Shown: positions 44,095 to 55,195, counted from the first letter of the stretch. The stretch is 64,000 nt of DNA from Oscillospiraceae bacterium (GCA_017438745.1 JAFRUS010000018.1:1-64000), one strand, 5' to 3'. Numbers and translations: made by a program. The notes: a model not told the origin generated them from the letters alone.

Positions 44095-44280
44095 ATGGCT
44101 AAGAAGGCAATGGTTTTAAAGCAGCAGAAAACTCCTAAGTTCTCAACACGTTCTTACAACAGATGTAAGATCTGTGGCAGACCACACGCTTACCTCAGAA
44201 AGTTCGGCATCTGCCGTATCTGCTTCAGAGAGTTAGCTCATGACGGTCAGATACCAGGAGTCAAGAAGGCTAGCTGGTAA
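44095..44280 (+). CDS. rpsZ: 30S ribosomal protein S14, zinc type
   Basis: The 61-residue short S14 with two CxxC pairs (CKICGRP and CRICFRE) that bind zinc. The end [15 protein letters not shown] is typical. This is the C+ form, so zinc-limited cells would need a C- paralogue encoded elsewhere. Confidence 0.97.
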   Translation: MAKKAMVLKQQKTPKFSTRSYNRCKICGRPHAYLRKFGICRICFRELAHDGQIPGVKKASW

Positions 44281-44303
44281 TAAAACAAAGGAGGTAAATT
44301 AGC

Positions 44304-44702
44304 ATGCAGATTACTGATACTATAGCAGATTTATTAACAAGAATTCGTAATGCGAATTCAGCTAAGCACGCTACGGTTGATGTTCCCGCTTCAAACGTTA
44401 AGAAGGCTATCACACAGATCCTTCTCGATGAAGGTTATATCAAGAGCTTTCAGATCGTTGAAGATGGTAAGCAGGGTATTATAAGAATCACTCTTAAGTA
44501 CGGTGCAAGCAAGTCACCTGTTATTACTGGCTTACGTAGGGTTTCAAAGCCTGGTTTGCGTATATATTCAAGTTGTGAGGACATGCCTAAGGTAAGAAAG
44601 GGTCTCGGAATTGCAGTTGTTTCTACTTCAAAGGGAATCATGACTGACAAGAAGGCTCGTGAACTTAACGTAGGCGGCGAAGTTCTCGCATTCGTATGGT
44701 AA
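44304..44702 (+). CDS. rpsH: 30S ribosomal protein S8
   Basis: The 132-residue S8, a primary 16S rRNA binder and the spc-operon regulator in E. coli. [14 protein letters not shown] at the start and the end [20 protein letters not shown] are diagnostic. Confidence 0.98.
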   Translation: MQITDTIADLLTRIRNANSAKHATVDVPASNVKKAITQILLDEGYIKSFQIVEDGKQGIIRITLKYGASKSPVITGLRRVSKPGLRIYSSCEDMPKVRKGLGIAVVSTSKGIMTDKKARELNVGGEVLAFVW

Positions 44703-44714
44703 GGAGGACACACA

Positions 44715-45260
44715 ATGTCAAGAATAGGTAGAATGCCAATCAGTGTCCCAGCCGGCGTAGATGTTAAGATCGACAACAATTTAGTTACTGTAAAGGGCTC
44801 TAAGGGCACAATCTCTAAGCAGTTCTCTAAGGAGCTGGGTATTGAATTAAATGACGGTGTTATCACAGTAACACGTCCATCAGAAAGCAAGCACCACAAG
44901 TCACTCCACGGTCTCACAAGAACACTTATCTCAAACATGGTAAACGGTGTTACAAACGGTTATTCAAAGACTCTTGAGATCGAAGGCGTTGGTTTCCGTG
45001 CTGCTAAGCAGGGTAAGAACCTCGTAATGAACCTCGGTTTCTCACACCAGGTAATCATTCCTGAAATAGACGGTATCACAATCGACGTACCAAGTGCAAA
45101 CAAGGTAGTTATCAATGGTATCGACAAACAGGCTGTAGGTCAGTTCGCCGCTGAAGTACGCGAAAAGCGTCCACCAGAGCCATATAAGGGCAAGGGTATC
45201 AGATACGAAGGCGAAAGAATTATCCGTAAAGAGGGTAAAGCCGGTAAGGGCAAGAAGTAA
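44715..45260 (+). CDS. rplF: 50S ribosomal protein L6
   Basis: The 181-residue L6 close to the factor-binding site. SRIGRMPISVPAGVDV, RTLISNMVNGVTNGYSKTLE and REKRPPEPYKGKGIRYE are family marks. Confidence 0.98.
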   Translation: MSRIGRMPISVPAGVDVKIDNNLVTVKGSKGTISKQFSKELGIELNDGVITVTRPSESKHHKSLHGLTRTLISNMVNGVTNGYSKTLEIEGVGFRAAKQGKNLVMNLGFSHQVIIPEIDGITIDVPSANKVVINGIDKQAVGQFAAEVREKRPPEPYKGKGIRYEGERIIRKEGKAGKGKK

Positions 45261-45278
45261 TAAAAGGAGTGAATCGCA

Positions 45279-45638
45279 ATGGTTAAAAAGGCTGATAAGA
45301 AACTTGCTAGAGAAGCAAGACATCGCAGAGTTCGTGAAAAGATTTCCGGCACACCGGAGCGTCCACGTCTTAATGTTTTTCGCTCCACAAAGCACATCTA
45401 CGCTCAGCTTATTGATGACGTAAATGGTGTTACACTTGCTTCCGCATCAAGTCTTTCAAAGGACTTCGACGGAAACGGCGGAAATAAGGACGGCGCTCGC
45501 AAGGTAGGCCAGATGATAGCTAAGAGTGCTATTGAAAAGGGTATCACAGCTGTTGTTTTCGACAGAGGCGGTAACGTTTATCATGGCCGTATCAAAGAGC
45601 TTGCTGAATCTGCTCGCGAAAACGGATTACAGTTCTAA
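45279..45638 (+). CDS. rplR: 50S ribosomal protein L18
   Basis: The 119-residue L18, which with L5 binds 5S r[26 protein letters not shown] and the [15 protein letters not shown] end are diagnostic. Confidence 0.97.
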   Translation: MVKKADKKLAREARHRRVREKISGTPERPRLNVFRSTKHIYAQLIDDVNGVTLASASSLSKDFDGNGGNKDGARKVGQMIAKSAIEKGITAVVFDRGGNVYHGRIKELAESARENGLQF

Positions 45639-45655
45639 TAAGGAGGTAAAGCGCT

Positions 45656-46156
45656 TTGGCTAAAATAGATGCTTCAAAACTGGAGCTTTCAGAAAAGGTA
45701 GTTGCTATTAACAGAGTTTCTAAGACTGTTAAGGGCGGCCGTATCATGAAGTTCTCTGCACTCGTAGTTGTAGGTGACGGTAACGGTACAGTAGGTTTTG
45801 GTCTTGGTAAGTCAGGTGAAGTTCCTGACGCTATCCGTAAGGGTATCGAAGATGCTAAGAAGAACCTCGTTAAGATCTCACTTAAGGGTACAACAATTCC
45901 TCACGAAATCATCGGTAAGTTCGGCGCAGGCTGCGTTCTCATGAAGCCAGCTGCTCCTGGTACTGGTGTTATCGCTGGTGGCCCGGTTCGTGCCGTTGTT
46001 GAAATTGCTGGTATCAAGGATATCAGAACAAAGTCTCTTCGTTCAAACAATCCATGCAACGTAGTAAGAGCTACAATCCAGGGATTAAGCGAATGCACAT
46101 CAGCTAAGGAAGTTGCTGAAAAGAGAGGCAAGACAGTAAAAGAAATTTTAGGTTAA
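45656..46156 (+). CDS. rpsE: 30S ribosomal protein S5
   Basis: The 166-residue S5 at the mRNA entry and decoding region. [27 protein letters not shown] and [18 protein letters not shown] are typical. It starts with TTG behind AAGGAGG, an unusual start for such a highly expressed gene. Confidence 0.97.
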   Translation: MAKIDASKLELSEKVVAINRVSKTVKGGRIMKFSALVVVGDGNGTVGFGLGKSGEVPDAIRKGIEDAKKNLVKISLKGTTIPHEIIGKFGAGCVLMKPAAPGTGVIAGGPVRAVVEIAGIKDIRTKSLRSNNPCNVVRATIQGLSECTSAKEVAEKRGKTVKEILG

Positions 46157-46168
46157 GGAGTGAGTTCA

Positions 46169-46345
46169 ATGGCAAAGCAGATCAAGCTCGTTAAGAGCCT
46201 TATTAGTTGTAAGAAGAACCAGATTGAAACAGCTCATTCACTTGGACTTAGAAAGATCGGCGACGTAACAAGCCAGCCGGACAACAGTCAGACAATGGGT
46301 AAAATCAAGACAATTTCTCACCTCGTTGAGGTTAAGGAAGTATAA
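46169..46345 (+). CDS. rpmD: 50S ribosomal protein L30
   Basis: The 58-residue short bacterial L30. [30 protein letters not shown] gives the fold. ATG 46169 follows AAGGAG; an upstream in-frame codon near 46160 is rejected. Confidence 0.96.
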   Translation: MAKQIKLVKSLISCKKNQIETAHSLGLRKIGDVTSQPDNSQTMGKIKTISHLVEVKEV

Positions 46346-46365
46346 AGCAAGGAGGTGCACAGAAT

Positions 46366-46803
46366 ATGAAGTTACATGAATTATCTCCAGCTCAGCCAGC
46401 TGTAGACCGTAAGCGTATCGGCAGAGGTCACGGTTCAGGCAACGGTAAGACTGCAGGTAAAGGCCACAAGGGTCAGAAGGCTCGTTCAGGTGGCGGCGTA
46501 CGTATCGGTTTCGAAGGCGGACAGATGCCTTTAATGAGACGTATTCCAAAGAGAGGCTTCAACAACATCTTTGCTACTAAGTTTGCAACAATCAATGTTT
46601 CTGATCTTAACAGATTCAACGATGGTGATGTAGTTGGTGTAACAGAATTAAAGGCAGCAGGTTTAATTAAGAAAGAGTTCGACGGTGTTAAGGTTTTAGG
46701 CAACGGCGAACTCAGCGTAAAGGTTACAGTAAAGGCTGCTAAGTTCTCTCAGTCAGCGGTTGAGAAAATCGAGAAAGCCGGTGGGAAGACTGAGGTGATG
46801 TAA
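46366..46803 (+). CDS. rplO: 50S ribosomal protein L15
   Basis: The 145-residue L15. The glycine-rich N-terminal extension ([24 protein letters not shown]) penetrates 23S rRNA. The stop lies one base before the secY GTG, so the two are coupled. Confidence 0.98.
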   Translation: MKLHELSPAQPAVDRKRIGRGHGSGNGKTAGKGHKGQKARSGGGVRIGFEGGQMPLMRRIPKRGFNNIFATKFATINVSDLNRFNDGDVVGVTELKAAGLIKKEFDGVKVLGNGELSVKVTVKAAKFSQSAVEKIEKAGGKTEVM

Positions 46804-46804
46804 T

Positions 46805-48124
46805 GTGCTCGAAACTTTAAGAAATGCCTGGAAGGTTGAAGAGACCCGAAAGAAGCTTTTATACACATTACTCATCATAGTCATTTTCCGAATCGGTTCG
46901 GTACTCATTCCAGCACCGTTCATTGACACCAATGTTCTTAAGGAATGGATGAATGCCAACTCCGATAACACTGGTCTGGGATATCTCAATATGTTCTCAG
47001 GCGGATCGATGTCAAAGGCTACAGTGTTCGCACTTTCAATTCAGCCGTTCATCAATGCATCGATCATTGTTCAGTTACTTACTTATGCACTTCCTCCTCT
47101 TGAGAGACTCTCGAAAGAGGGTGAGGAAGGACGTAAGAAGATCGATAAGATCTCAAACTTCGTTTCACTTATACTTGCAGTATTCATGGCTTTCGCATAC
47201 TATCTTACAATGAAGAAGAACGGAGCTGTTACATACAGATCCGGCTTCGAAGGTGTATTTGCTGCGATCGTAATCATTACAGTTTTCATCACTGGTGCCA
47301 TGGGTGTTGTATGGCTCGGCAACCGAATCAATGAAAAGGGTATAGGAAACGGTGTTTCGATCCTGATCTTTACAGGTATCATCGCAAACGGTCCGTCCGG
47401 AATTCTTAACCTCATCGAGGTTGCTAAGGAAAAACCGAATCCATACGTTTTCGTTGACCTGTTCATCATTTTATTCTTTGTATTCGTTGTAGCTTTCATT
47501 GTATTTATGAATGAAGCTGAAAGAAGGATTCCGATCCAGTATGCAAAGAGAGTCGTAGGAAGAAAGCAGTACGGCGGACAGAATACTCACATTCCTGTAA
47601 AGGTAATCATGAGTGGTGTTATGCCGATCATCTTTGCTAACGCATTTGTTTCACTTCCGATGACATTAGCAATTTTCTTCCCTCCTAAGGACGATGGTTC
47701 TTCATGGTGGGACAAGTTCTACACGGGATTCCAGAGAGTATTCTCATACAAAAGCCCGCTGTATGCAGCAGTATTATTTTTCCTTATAATCGGATTTAAC
47801 TACTTCTACGTTTCAATGCAGTACAATCCGGTTGAGATCGCAAACAACCTTCGTCAGTCTAACGGTGGTATTCCTGGTATCAGACCTGGTAAGCCAACAT
47901 CAGACTACATCCAGAGAGTTCTTTCCAAGATCACTCTTGTAGGTGCGATCTTCCTCGGTATCATCGCAGTTATTCCGTCAATCTTTGCATGGATTTTCCC
48001 GGATCTTCCGAACCTTGCTCTCGGCGGTACTTCGATACTTATCGTAGTAAGCGTTGCGCTTGAAACAGTACGTACTCTTGAATCGCAGATCATGATGCGT
48101 CATCATAAAGGATTTCTTGAATAA
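46805..48124 (+). CDS. secY: Protein translocase subunit SecY
   Basis: The central channel of the Sec translocon, 439 residues with ten membrane helices, working with SecE, SecG and Sec[28 protein letters not shown] and the end [16 protein letters not shown] are diagnostic. The GTG start follows GAGGTGATG. The extracellular-side loop with DDGSSWWDK is slightly longer than in Bacillus. Confidence 0.98.
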   Translation: MLETLRNAWKVEETRKKLLYTLLIIVIFRIGSVLIPAPFIDTNVLKEWMNANSDNTGLGYLNMFSGGSMSKATVFALSIQPFINASIIVQLLTYALPPLERLSKEGEEGRKKIDKISNFVSLILAVFMAFAYYLTMKKNGAVTYRSGFEGVFAAIVIITVFITGAMGVVWLGNRINEKGIGNGVSILIFTGIIANGPSGILNLIEVAKEKPNPYVFVDLFIILFFVFVVAFIVFMNEAERRIPIQYAKRVVGRKQYGGQNTHIPVKVIMSGVMPIIFANAFVSLPMTLAIFFPPKDDGSSWWDKFYTGFQRVFSYKSPLYAAVLFFLIIGFNYFYVSMQYNPVEIANNLRQSNGGIPGIRPGKPTSDYIQRVLSKITLVGAIFLGIIAVIPSIFAWIFPDLPNLALGGTSILIVVSVALETVRTLESQIMMRHHKGFLE

Positions 48125-48141
48125 ACAGGGGGATTAATACT

Positions 48142-48774
48142 ATGAATTTAATATTACTCGGTGCTCCTGGTGCCGGCAAGGGTACTCAGGCTGAAGTAAT
48201 TTCAGATGCACTTAACATACCACAGATCTCTACAGGTAACATTCTTCGTGAAGCTGTAAAGAACGGTACAGAATATGGCCTCAAGGCTAAGGAAGCAATG
48301 GACAGCGGTGCTCTTGTTTCAGACGATATCGTAATCGGTATCTTAAAGGACAGAATCGCTGCTGATGACTGCAAGAAGGGATTCATCCTTGACGGATTCC
48401 CAAGAACAGTTCCGCAGGCTGAAGCACTTGATGCTATGGGCGTAACGATCGACAAGGTAATCGAAATTTCAGTTCCTGATGAGACAATCAAGCAGAGAGT
48501 TTCAGGAAGAAGAGTTTGCAGCGGATGCGGCGCAACATACCACGTTGAATTCAAGCCTTCAAAGGTTGAAGGAAAGTGCGACAAGTGCGGCGGCGAAACA
48601 ATCATTCGTAAGGATGACCAGCCGGAAACTGTTCTTGAAAGACTCGATGTATATCATAAGCAGACTGCTCCGCTCAAGGATTACTACAGCAAGCAGGGCA
48701 AGCTCGAAACTGTTATAGGCCAGGAAGAAGTTTCTGAAACTTCTAAGCTTACTCTTAAGGCGGTTGGAGCTTAA
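48142..48774 (+). CDS. adk: Adenylate kinase
   Basis: Interconverts ATP, AMP and ADP. The 210-residue long form has the P-loop [10 protein letters not shown] (7-16), DGFPRT, and a LID with CSGCG and CDKCG (four-cysteine zinc site), as in Gram-positive enzymes. It lies between secY and map in the usual order. Confidence 0.97.
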   Translation: MNLILLGAPGAGKGTQAEVISDALNIPQISTGNILREAVKNGTEYGLKAKEAMDSGALVSDDIVIGILKDRIAADDCKKGFILDGFPRTVPQAEALDAMGVTIDKVIEISVPDETIKQRVSGRRVCSGCGATYHVEFKPSKVEGKCDKCGGETIIRKDDQPETVLERLDVYHKQTAPLKDYYSKQGKLETVIGQEEVSETSKLTLKAVGA

Positions 48775-48778
48775 GTTT

Positions 48779-49528
48779 ATGATCAGTGTAAAATCCACTG
48801 CTGATTTAGCTAAAATGCGTGCTTCCGGTAAAATTGCCGGCGGTGCGTTGAAGCTTGTTGGCGAAAAAATAAAACCTGGAATGACAACCTTACAGGTAAA
48901 TAAAATAGTTCATGATTATATAGTATCACATGGTGCCAAGCCATCATTTCTTCATTACGGCGGATTTCCGGCAAGTGCCTGCATTTCAGTCAATGAAGAA
49001 GTTATTCACGGAATCCCGACAGCCAAAAGAGTGCTGAAGGAAGGCGACATTGTCAGCGTTGACGTTGGTGCTTTAAAAGATGGTTTTCACAGTGATACAT
49101 GCATGACTTTCCCGGTTGGTGAGATATCAGATGAGGCAAGGAAACTTCTTGAGGTAACTCAGAACAGTCTTTTTGCTGCGATAGATATCGTAAAAGCCGG
49201 AGTAAGGATCGGCGACATATCACATACAGTTCAGGAATACTGTGAATCAAGAGGATACGGAGTAGTCAGACAGTACTGCGGTCACGGAGTAGGAAGACAG
49301 CTTCATGAAGATCCTGAGGTTCCGAACTACGGTGTTGCCGGACATGGTACAAGACTTGTTTCCGGAATGACCATTGCGATCGAACCGATGATCAATGTCA
49401 GCGGTGCGGGCGTAAAGGTACTCGATAACGGATGGACTGTTGTTACAACCAGCGGTTCTCTTTCAGCTCATTTTGAGCATACAGTTGCAGTTACTTCAGA
49501 GGGTGCAGTTATTTTAACACTGCCGTGA
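48779..49528 (+). CDS. map: Methionine aminopeptidase, type I
   Basis: Removes the initiator methionine of nascent proteins using two metal ions. The 249 residues carry the metal ligands in DVGALKDGFHSDTCMTF, GHGVGRQLHEDP, and AIEPM with the later FEHTVAV. ATG 48779 is chosen over the in-frame TTG 48764 that lies in adk. The stop overlaps the region before the KOW gene. Confidence 0.96.
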   Translation: MISVKSTADLAKMRASGKIAGGALKLVGEKIKPGMTTLQVNKIVHDYIVSHGAKPSFLHYGGFPASACISVNEEVIHGIPTAKRVLKEGDIVSVDVGALKDGFHSDTCMTFPVGEISDEARKLLEVTQNSLFAAIDIVKAGVRIGDISHTVQEYCESRGYGVVRQYCGHGVGRQLHEDPEVPNYGVAGHGTRLVSGMTIAIEPMINVSGAGVKVLDNGWTVVTTSGSLSAHFEHTVAVTSEGAVILTLP

Positions 49529-49539
49529 CGGAGGATATT

Positions 49540-49800
49540 GTGAAAATAGTTGAAGGTACAGTAGTCAGAGCAAAAGCAGGACGTGATGAAAACAGACTGT
49601 TTGCTGTTACCGGCATTACGGACAGCGGTTATGTTTATATATCGGACGGCGACACCAGAAAGCTGGCTTCACCGAAGAAAAAAAACGTAAAACATCTTGC
49701 AGTCACAAAAACTGTGATTGAACTTGACGGAATTACTGACAAAAGGCTTAAAATGAATCTGCGTGACTTAACGGTCACCGAAAATGAAAGTGAGGTTTAG
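49540..49800 (+). CDS. KOW-domain RNA-binding protein
   Basis: An 86-residue protein with an N-terminal KOW motif (EGTVVRAKAGRDENRLFAV) and the KLASPKKKNVKHL segment typical of the small L14e-like proteins coded between map and infA in Firmicutes. A ribosome-associated role is likely but not proven. GTG 49540 is 5 nt after GGAGG; GTG 49525 is upstream of that site. Confidence 0.85.
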   Translation: MKIVEGTVVRAKAGRDENRLFAVTGITDSGYVYISDGDTRKLASPKKKNVKHLAVTKTVIELDGITDKRLKMNLRDLTVTENESEV

Positions 49801-49803
49801 AGT

Positions 49804-50022
49804 ATGGCTAAGGAAGACGCAATCGAAGTTGAAGGTACAGTCGTTGAGGCTTTACCAAATACAATGTTCCGTGTGGAATTAGCAAATGGTCACAAGATAC
49901 TGGCCAATATTTCAGGCAAGTTAAGAATGAATTATATTCGTATAGTACCTGGTGATAAGGTAACTATTGAGATGTCACCTTATGACCTGACAAGAGGCAG
50001 GATTACCTGGAGATGCAAATAA
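49804..50022 (+). CDS. infA: Translation initiation factor IF-1
   Basis: The 72-residue OB-fold factor that blocks the A site during initiation. [25 protein letters not shown] and [22 protein letters not shown](T)WR match the whole family. Three bases separate it from the KOW gene. Confidence 0.98.
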   Translation: MAKEDAIEVEGTVVEALPNTMFRVELANGHKILANISGKLRMNYIRIVPGDKVTIEMSPYDLTRGRITWRCK

Positions 50023-50070
50023 ACAGGTAATGATCCCGTTTTTCTAACTATCAAATAGGAGGTATTTTCA

Positions 50071-50184
50071 ATGAAAGTTAGACCTTCAGTAAAGCCAATG
50101 TGCGAAAAGTGCAAGATCATTAAGCGCAAGGGCAAAATAATGGTTATTTGCGAAAACCCAAAGCATAAACAGAGACAGGGCTGA
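50071..50184 (+). CDS. rpmJ: 50S ribosomal protein L36
   Basis: A 37-residue protein: [20 protein letters not shown], then [13 protein letters not shown]. Three cysteines and one histidine (CEKC ... C ... H) form the zinc site, so it is the zinc-binding form. The ribosome site is TAGGAGG 9 nt ahead. It is too short for usual length cut-offs but in the expected place between infA and rpsM. Confidence 0.97.
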   Translation: MKVRPSVKPMCEKCKIIKRKGKIMVICENPKHKQRQG

Positions 50185-50217
50185 TACTCAGTCCGCTAAC
50201 GGAGGTGCAATTAGTTA

Positions 50218-50586
50218 ATGGCAAGAATAGCTGGTATTGACTTACCGAAGAATAAAAGAATAGAGATCGCTCTTACTTACATTTTCGGTATCGGCAACAC
50301 AACTGCAAAGAAGATCTTAGCTGAAACAGGCGTAAATCCTGACACAAGAGTTAAGGATCTTACAGACGATGATGAAAACAAGCTTCGTGAATACATCGAC
50401 AAGAACATCAATGTTGAAGGTGACCTCAGAAGAGAGATCGCTCTTAACATCAAGAGACTTGTTGAAATCAACTGCTACCGCGGTATTCGTCACCGCAGAG
50501 GTCTCCCGGTTAGAGGTCAGCGTACAAAGACAAACGCAAGTACTCGCAATGGACCTTTTAAGACTATCGCTAACAAGAAGAAGTAA
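50218..50586 (+). CDS. rpsM: 30S ribosomal protein S13
   Basis: The 122-residue S13 of the 30S head contacting the P-site t[46 protein letters not shown] motif (TNAST here) and basic tail are typical. Confidence 0.98.
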   Translation: MARIAGIDLPKNKRIEIALTYIFGIGNTTAKKILAETGVNPDTRVKDLTDDDENKLREYIDKNINVEGDLRREIALNIKRLVEINCYRGIRHRRGLPVRGQRTKTNASTRNGPFKTIANKKK

Positions 50587-50601
50587 GGAGGGAAATGAAC
50601 A

Positions 50602-51000
50602 ATGGCACAGCAGAAGAAGAAAGTTACTGTTAAGAGACGTAGAGAACGTAAGAACGTTGAAAACGGCGCTGTTCATATCCAGTCCACTTTCAACAACACA
50701 ATCGTTACAATCACTGACACACAGGGTAATGCACTTTCATGGGCAAGCTCAGGCGGCTTAGGCTTCAGAGGTTCAAGAAAGTCTACTCCATTCGCTGCAC
50801 AGAACGCTGCTGAAGTAGCTGCTAAGGCTGCTATGGAACACGGCCTCAAGTCAGTTGAAGTTTACGTTAAGGGACCTGGTTCAGGACGTGAAGCTGCAAT
50901 CAGAGCACTCCAGACAGTAGGTCTTGAAGTAAAGATGATCAAGGATGTTACACCAATCCCACATAACGGATGCCGTCCTCCAAAGAGAAGACGTGTATAG
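50602..51000 (+). CDS. rpsK: 30S ribosomal protein S11
   Basis: The 132-residue S11 of the platform. [31 protein letters not shown] and the end [17 protein letters not shown] are diagnostic. An 87-bp spacer precedes rpsD. Confidence 0.98.
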   Translation: MAQQKKKVTVKRRRERKNVENGAVHIQSTFNNTIVTITDTQGNALSWASSGGLGFRGSRKSTPFAAQNAAEVAAKAAMEHGLKSVEVYVKGPGSGREAAIRALQTVGLEVKMIKDVTPIPHNGCRPPKRRRV

Positions 51001-51087
51001 TAACAGGAATAGAAACTGAGCTATAGTTTGCTTGGCGTCGAATACATAAACAAATTCGATATTTTTTAAAAAACGGAGGTAATAGCA

Positions 51088-51684
51088 ATGGCTATTAATA
51101 AGGAACCACTTCTTAAGAAATGTAAGTATTTAGGCATAAGCCCAATGGTTATGGGTGTTTCAAAGGATACAAAGCGTAAGGCTGACCAGGGTAACAGAAA
51201 GAAGCTTTCTGAATACGGAATGCAGCTCAAGGAAAAGCAGAAGCTCAAGTTCATCTACGGTGTTCTTGAAAAGCAGTTCTACCACTACTTTGAAATCGCT
51301 GAAAAGCAGCAGGGTCAGGCTGGTACAAACCTTATCACAATTCTTGAATCAAGACTTGATAACGTTGTATTCAGAATGGGTCTCGCTACTACAAGACGTG
51401 AATCAAGACAGCTTGTTACTCACGGTCACTTCAGTGTAAACGGCAAGAGAATCGACATTCCTTCATACAGAATCAAGCCGGGCGATGTTATCTCACTCAG
51501 AGAAAACAGCAGAAAGAGCACAAAGTTCAAGGAAATCGTTGAACTTACAAACGGCAGAGTAGTACCTCTCTGGCTCGAAGCAAATAAAGAGGATTTCTCA
51601 GCTAAGGTTGTTCGTATGCCTGTTAAGGAAGACCTTGACTATGAAGTAGAAGAACATCTGATCGTCGAACTTTATTCTAAGTAA
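51088..51684 (+). CDS. rpsD: 30S ribosomal protein S4
   Basis: The 198-residue S4, assembly initiator of the 30S body. The S4 RNA-binding domain (ESRLDNVVFRMGLATTRRESRQLVTHGHFSVNG) is clear. The N-terminus lacks the zinc cysteine cluster seen in some homologues. It sits inside the alpha cluster here, whereas in Bacillus subtilis rpsD is elsewhere. Confidence 0.97.
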   Translation: MAINKEPLLKKCKYLGISPMVMGVSKDTKRKADQGNRKKLSEYGMQLKEKQKLKFIYGVLEKQFYHYFEIAEKQQGQAGTNLITILESRLDNVVFRMGLATTRRESRQLVTHGHFSVNGKRIDIPSYRIKPGDVISLRENSRKSTKFKEIVELTNGRVVPLWLEANKEDFSAKVVRMPVKEDLDYEVEEHLIVELYSK

Positions 51685-51764
51685 TCTTCTAAGGTTTCTT
51701 AAAATAATAATGACAGTCAGACGACTAATTACTATTGATGTAGTTACGAAATAGGAGGGTTTTT

Positions 51765-52718
51765 ATGCTTGAAAGAATAGAAAAACCGGAAATTGAAACA
51801 GTTGATCTCAAAAGTGACGGCAAGTACGGCAAGTTTGTACTTTCACCTCTCGAAAGAGGATATGGTATCACACTTGGTAACAGCTTAAGACGAGTATTAC
51901 TCTCCTCACTTCCTGGTGTTGCTGTTACATCAGTTAAGATTGACGGGGTTCATCACGAACTCTCTACAATTCCGGGTGTTAAAGAAGATGTTACTGAGAT
52001 AATCCTCAGCATTAAGGGTTTAACAGCCAAACTGCACAGCGACGGTCCTAAGACAGTATTTATTGAAGCTGAAGGCGAGTGCGAAGTTACTGCCGGTGAT
52101 ATAAAGACTGATTCAGATGTTGATATTCTTGATCCTGGTATGCACATTGCCACATTAGGCAAGGATGCCAAGTTATACATGGAGATCACACTGGACAGAG
52201 GCAGAGGTTATGTTTCAGCTGAACGTAATAAGCAGATCATCAACATGCCTATCGACGTAATTGCTGTTGATAGTATATATACTCCTGTTTTAAAGGTAAA
52301 CTATCATGTAGAAGATACTCGACTTGGTCAGGTAACTGACTTTGACAAGCTTACATTAGAAGTTTGGACTGACGGTACAATTTCCGCCAAGGAGGCTATA
52401 TCTCAGGCAGCCAATCTCCTCAACGAGCACCTTAAGTTATTCATCGACCTCTCAGATGAGGCTACAATAACTGAAGTATTAGTCGAAAAAGACGAAAAGG
52501 GTAAAGAAAAGATCCTTGAGATGACCATTGAGGAACTTGACTTGTCGGTACGTTCGTTTAATTGTTTAAAACGTGCGGGTATCAATACCGTTGATGACCT
52601 CATCAACAAGTCCGAAGAGGAAATGATGAAGGTTCGTAATCTCGGTAAGAAATCCTTCGATGAAGTTAAGGAAAAACTCCAGTCACTTGGATTCGACCTT
52701 TCTTCTGAAGAAGAATAA
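51765..52718 (+). CDS. rpoA: DNA-directed RNA polymerase subunit alpha
   Basis: The 317-residue alpha subunit. The N-terminal domain (to about 230; [25 protein letters not shown]) dimerises and starts polymerase assembly; the C-terminal domain (about 250-312; [22 protein letters not shown] and KVRNLGKKS) binds UP elements and activators. Ribosome site AGGAGGG. Confidence 0.98.
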   Translation: MLERIEKPEIETVDLKSDGKYGKFVLSPLERGYGITLGNSLRRVLLSSLPGVAVTSVKIDGVHHELSTIPGVKEDVTEIILSIKGLTAKLHSDGPKTVFIEAEGECEVTAGDIKTDSDVDILDPGMHIATLGKDAKLYMEITLDRGRGYVSAERNKQIINMPIDVIAVDSIYTPVLKVNYHVEDTRLGQVTDFDKLTLEVWTDGTISAKEAISQAANLLNEHLKLFIDLSDEATITEVLVEKDEKGKEKILEMTIEELDLSVRSFNCLKRAGINTVDDLINKSEEEMMKVRNLGKKSFDEVKEKLQSLGFDLSSEEE

Positions 52719-52777
52719 TCGTAAAACATTTTCATGCTGGTTAAGACAGCGTCACTATAGAAAAGGAGTGAATTTCA

Positions 52778-53119
52778 ATGCCAGGTACAAGAAAGCTGGG
52801 TAGAACTTCTGATCATAGAAAAGCTATGCTCAGAGCTATGGTTACATACCTTCTTGAAAACGGCCAGATCGAAACAACAGTTACAAGAGCAAAGGAAGTT
52901 CGTGCTGTTGCTGAAAAGATGATAACTCTTGGTAAGACAAATGACCTGCACTCAAAGCGTCAGGTATTATCTTACGTTACAAAGGAAGCAGTTGTTAAGA
53001 AGCTTTTTGACGATATCGCACCTCAGTATGCTGAAAGAAACGGTGGTTACACACAGATCATCAAGATCGGACCACGTCGTGGCGACGCAGCTGAAATGGC
53101 TATCATCAAGCTCGTTTGA
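52778..53119 (+). CDS. rplQ: 50S ribosomal protein L17
   Basis: The 113-residue L17 near the tunnel exit. [25 protein letters not shown] and the [20 protein letters not shown] end are diagnostic. Last gene of the cluster, followed by a terminator. Confidence 0.98.
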   Translation: MPGTRKLGRTSDHRKAMLRAMVTYLLENGQIETTVTRAKEVRAVAEKMITLGKTNDLHSKRQVLSYVTKEAVVKKLFDDIAPQYAERNGGYTQIIKIGPRRGDAAEMAIIKLV

Positions 53120-53149
53120 TTATCTGATAATCATATAGCTTAAAAACAG

Positions 53150-53182
53150 ATCCCGGAGCAGAAATGTTCCGGGATTTTTTAT
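53150..53182 (+). terminator. Terminator of the ribosomal cluster
   Basis: ATCCCGGA pairs with TCCGGGAT around a 10-nt loop, followed by TTTTTT. Confidence 0.85.
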
Positions 53183-53197
53183 GTGCATTTTTGACTA

Positions 53198-53225
53198 TTG
53201 AAATAAGAAAAAAATATGATATAAT
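53198..53225 (+). promoter_or_regulatory. Promoter of the Na/Pi cotransporter gene
   Basis: TTGAAA (53198-53203), 16 bp, TATAAT (53220-53225), about 35 bp before the start codon. Confidence 0.6.
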
Positions 53226-53260
53226 AAATGTATTACTATTATTAAAAAAGGAGACGGGAA

Positions 53261-55051
53261 ATGGATACAGACATATGCGGCTTGTTTATTTTAATAGCCG
53301 GACTTGCCTTTACGATATACGGAATGAATGAGGTGTCACAGCACCTCGAAAAACTCACCGGAAGCCGTATCGAAAAGATACTGAAAAAAGTGACTAAGAA
53401 TCCTTTTAAAAGCATTGCTCTGGGAACCGGTATAACGGTAATAATGCAGTCATCATCCGCACTTGCAAGTGTACTTACCGGACTTGTTAATTCGGGTGTT
53501 ATGGAGCTTGGCCAGACCATTGGTCTTATTATGGGTTCCAATATAGGTACGACTTTTACGCTGTGGATAACAGGCCTGATACCTTTCGATGATAACATCT
53601 GCTTTTATGTCATCGGTAGTGTGGCGCTGGCAGGTATAATACTGAAAATGTTCTCTTCAAAGGACAAGTTGAACGATGCCGGAACAATACTGTTTTCTGC
53701 TTCTATCCTGTTTGCAGGTATCTATTTTATGACCGAATCTTTTTATATGATGAAATGGGGACCAATACCGTCGCTTTTGCCCCTTGGGAAATATACTTTA
53801 AATCCCGGTCCGCTGCTATCCGATCCGGTTCAGACAGTATTAAAAAATCCGTTCCTTTGTATTTTGGCTGGTATGATCGTAACTGTTCTTCTTCAGAGTT
53901 CCTCAGTTTCTATAGCAGCTCTTCAGGCTCTTTCTCTTACAGGAATTCTTCCTGTTGAGTCTGCGATTTTCCTTATTGTCGGACAGAACATCGGAACAAG
54001 TCTTACATCGGTCATTTCAAGTCACGGCGCAAGCAAAAATGCGCGACGTGTCTCATTTATCCATCTGTTTTTCAATCTGACCGGAGGTCTGCTGACTACT
54101 GCAGGAGTCTGGGCATATGTTTATATTCACAGCATTGATGAAGATATAACAGCAAATCCGCTTATGATAGCAGTCATTCATACGGCATTTAATGTGCTCA
54201 CGTCTCTTATTCTTATACCGTTCTCATCCAGGCTTGAAAAACTTGCAGTTCTGTTTATCAAGGGTAAAGATGAGACTCCTGACGCTGAAAACAATCTCTT
54301 TATCGACGACAGACTTCTTGAAACACCGTCATTTGCACTCACTGAGTGCAGAAGTTTTGCAGAAAAAATGGCTGCGCTTTCCCTTGACAGTTACCGAGAT
54401 GCTTTTTCAATAGCCGGAAAATTTGATTCAAAGACAGCTGAAAAAGTTCTTCAGACTGAAGACCTGATCGATGATTACGAAGACAAACTCGGCACATATC
54501 TTATCAAGCTTTCCGGATGTTCACTTACGAAGGAAGACGGTGCTCTGGTATCCAGACTGCTTCACTGCATCGGTGATTTCGAAAGAATTTCCGACCATGC
54601 TGCAGGTCTTGTAAAGATTTACAGGGAAATGAACGAGAGAAAGATACGCTTCTCACATGCGGCACGTATAGAAACCGAGATACTTCAGACCGCAGTGGCA
54701 GATATTCTTGAAATGTCGGTAAATGCGTTTATAAACAACGATGCAGATCTCGCGCGCAGGGTAGAACCGCTCGAAGAAGTTATCAATGGTCTTCGCATGG
54801 AACTCAAGAACCGGCATCTGCGCAGACTCCAGCAGGATAAATGTACAACGGAACTCGGCTTTATTTTCTCTGATCTTCTGACAAATCTTGAACGAATTTC
54901 AGATCACTGTTCCAATATTGCAGTGTGCCTTATCCAGCTGAAAGACGATAAGTTTGACACTCATGAGTACATAACCAATCTTAAGGAAAGCGACAAGGAT
55001 TTTCAGGAAATGCGTTTCCAGTATGTTGAAAAGTATTCGCTTCCGGATTAA
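53261..55051 (+). CDS. Na/Pi cotransporter family protein with PhoU domain
   Basis: A 596-residue membrane protein of the NptA/PNaS family. Two inverted repeat halves carry the hallmark QSSSA (MQSSSALASVL) and QSSSV (LLQSSSVSIAAL) motifs, each followed by GSNIGTT- or GQNIGTS-like segments; about nine membrane helices reach to residue 330. The cytoplasmic end (about 350-596) is a PhoU-like helical domain. It probably takes up phosphate with sodium or senses phosphate. Monocistronic, between two terminators. Confidence 0.9.
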   Translation: MDTDICGLFILIAGLAFTIYGMNEVSQHLEKLTGSRIEKILKKVTKNPFKSIALGTGITVIMQSSSALASVLTGLVNSGVMELGQTIGLIMGSNIGTTFTLWITGLIPFDDNICFYVIGSVALAGIILKMFSSKDKLNDAGTILFSASILFAGIYFMTESFYMMKWGPIPSLLPLGKYTLNPGPLLSDPVQTVLKNPFLCILAGMIVTVLLQSSSVSIAALQALSLTGILPVESAIFLIVGQNIGTSLTSVISSHGASKNARRVSFIHLFFNLTGGLLTTAGVWAYVYIHSIDEDITANPLMIAVIHTAFNVLTSLILIPFSSRLEKLAVLFIKGKDETPDAENNLFIDDRLLETPSFALTECRSFAEKMAALSLDSYRDAFSIAGKFDSKTAEKVLQTEDLIDDYEDKLGTYLIKLSGCSLTKEDGALVSRLLHCIGDFERISDHAAGLVKIYREMNERKIRFSHAARIETEILQTAVADILEMSVNAFINNDADLARRVEPLEEVINGLRMELKNRHLRRLQQDKCTTELGFIFSDLLTNLERISDHCSNIAVCLIQLKDDKFDTHEYITNLKESDKDFQEMRFQYVEKYSLPD

Positions 55052-55105
55052 TAACAGTGAACACAGATGTATTTTTCGTTTACTGTAAAGCGGATACAAA
55101 AATAA

Positions 55106-55133
55106 GGACGGGATATCATGTGTATCCCGTCCT
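55106..55133. terminator. Bidirectional terminator
   Basis: GGACGGGATA and TATCCCGTCC form a 10-bp stem with flanking A and T runs between the convergent transporter and radical SAM genes. Confidence 0.8.
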
Positions 55134-55195
55134 TTTGGCGTTTGGTATAGAAACAATATTCGTGGCAAAACCTGAATGAATATAGTAAAAGATTT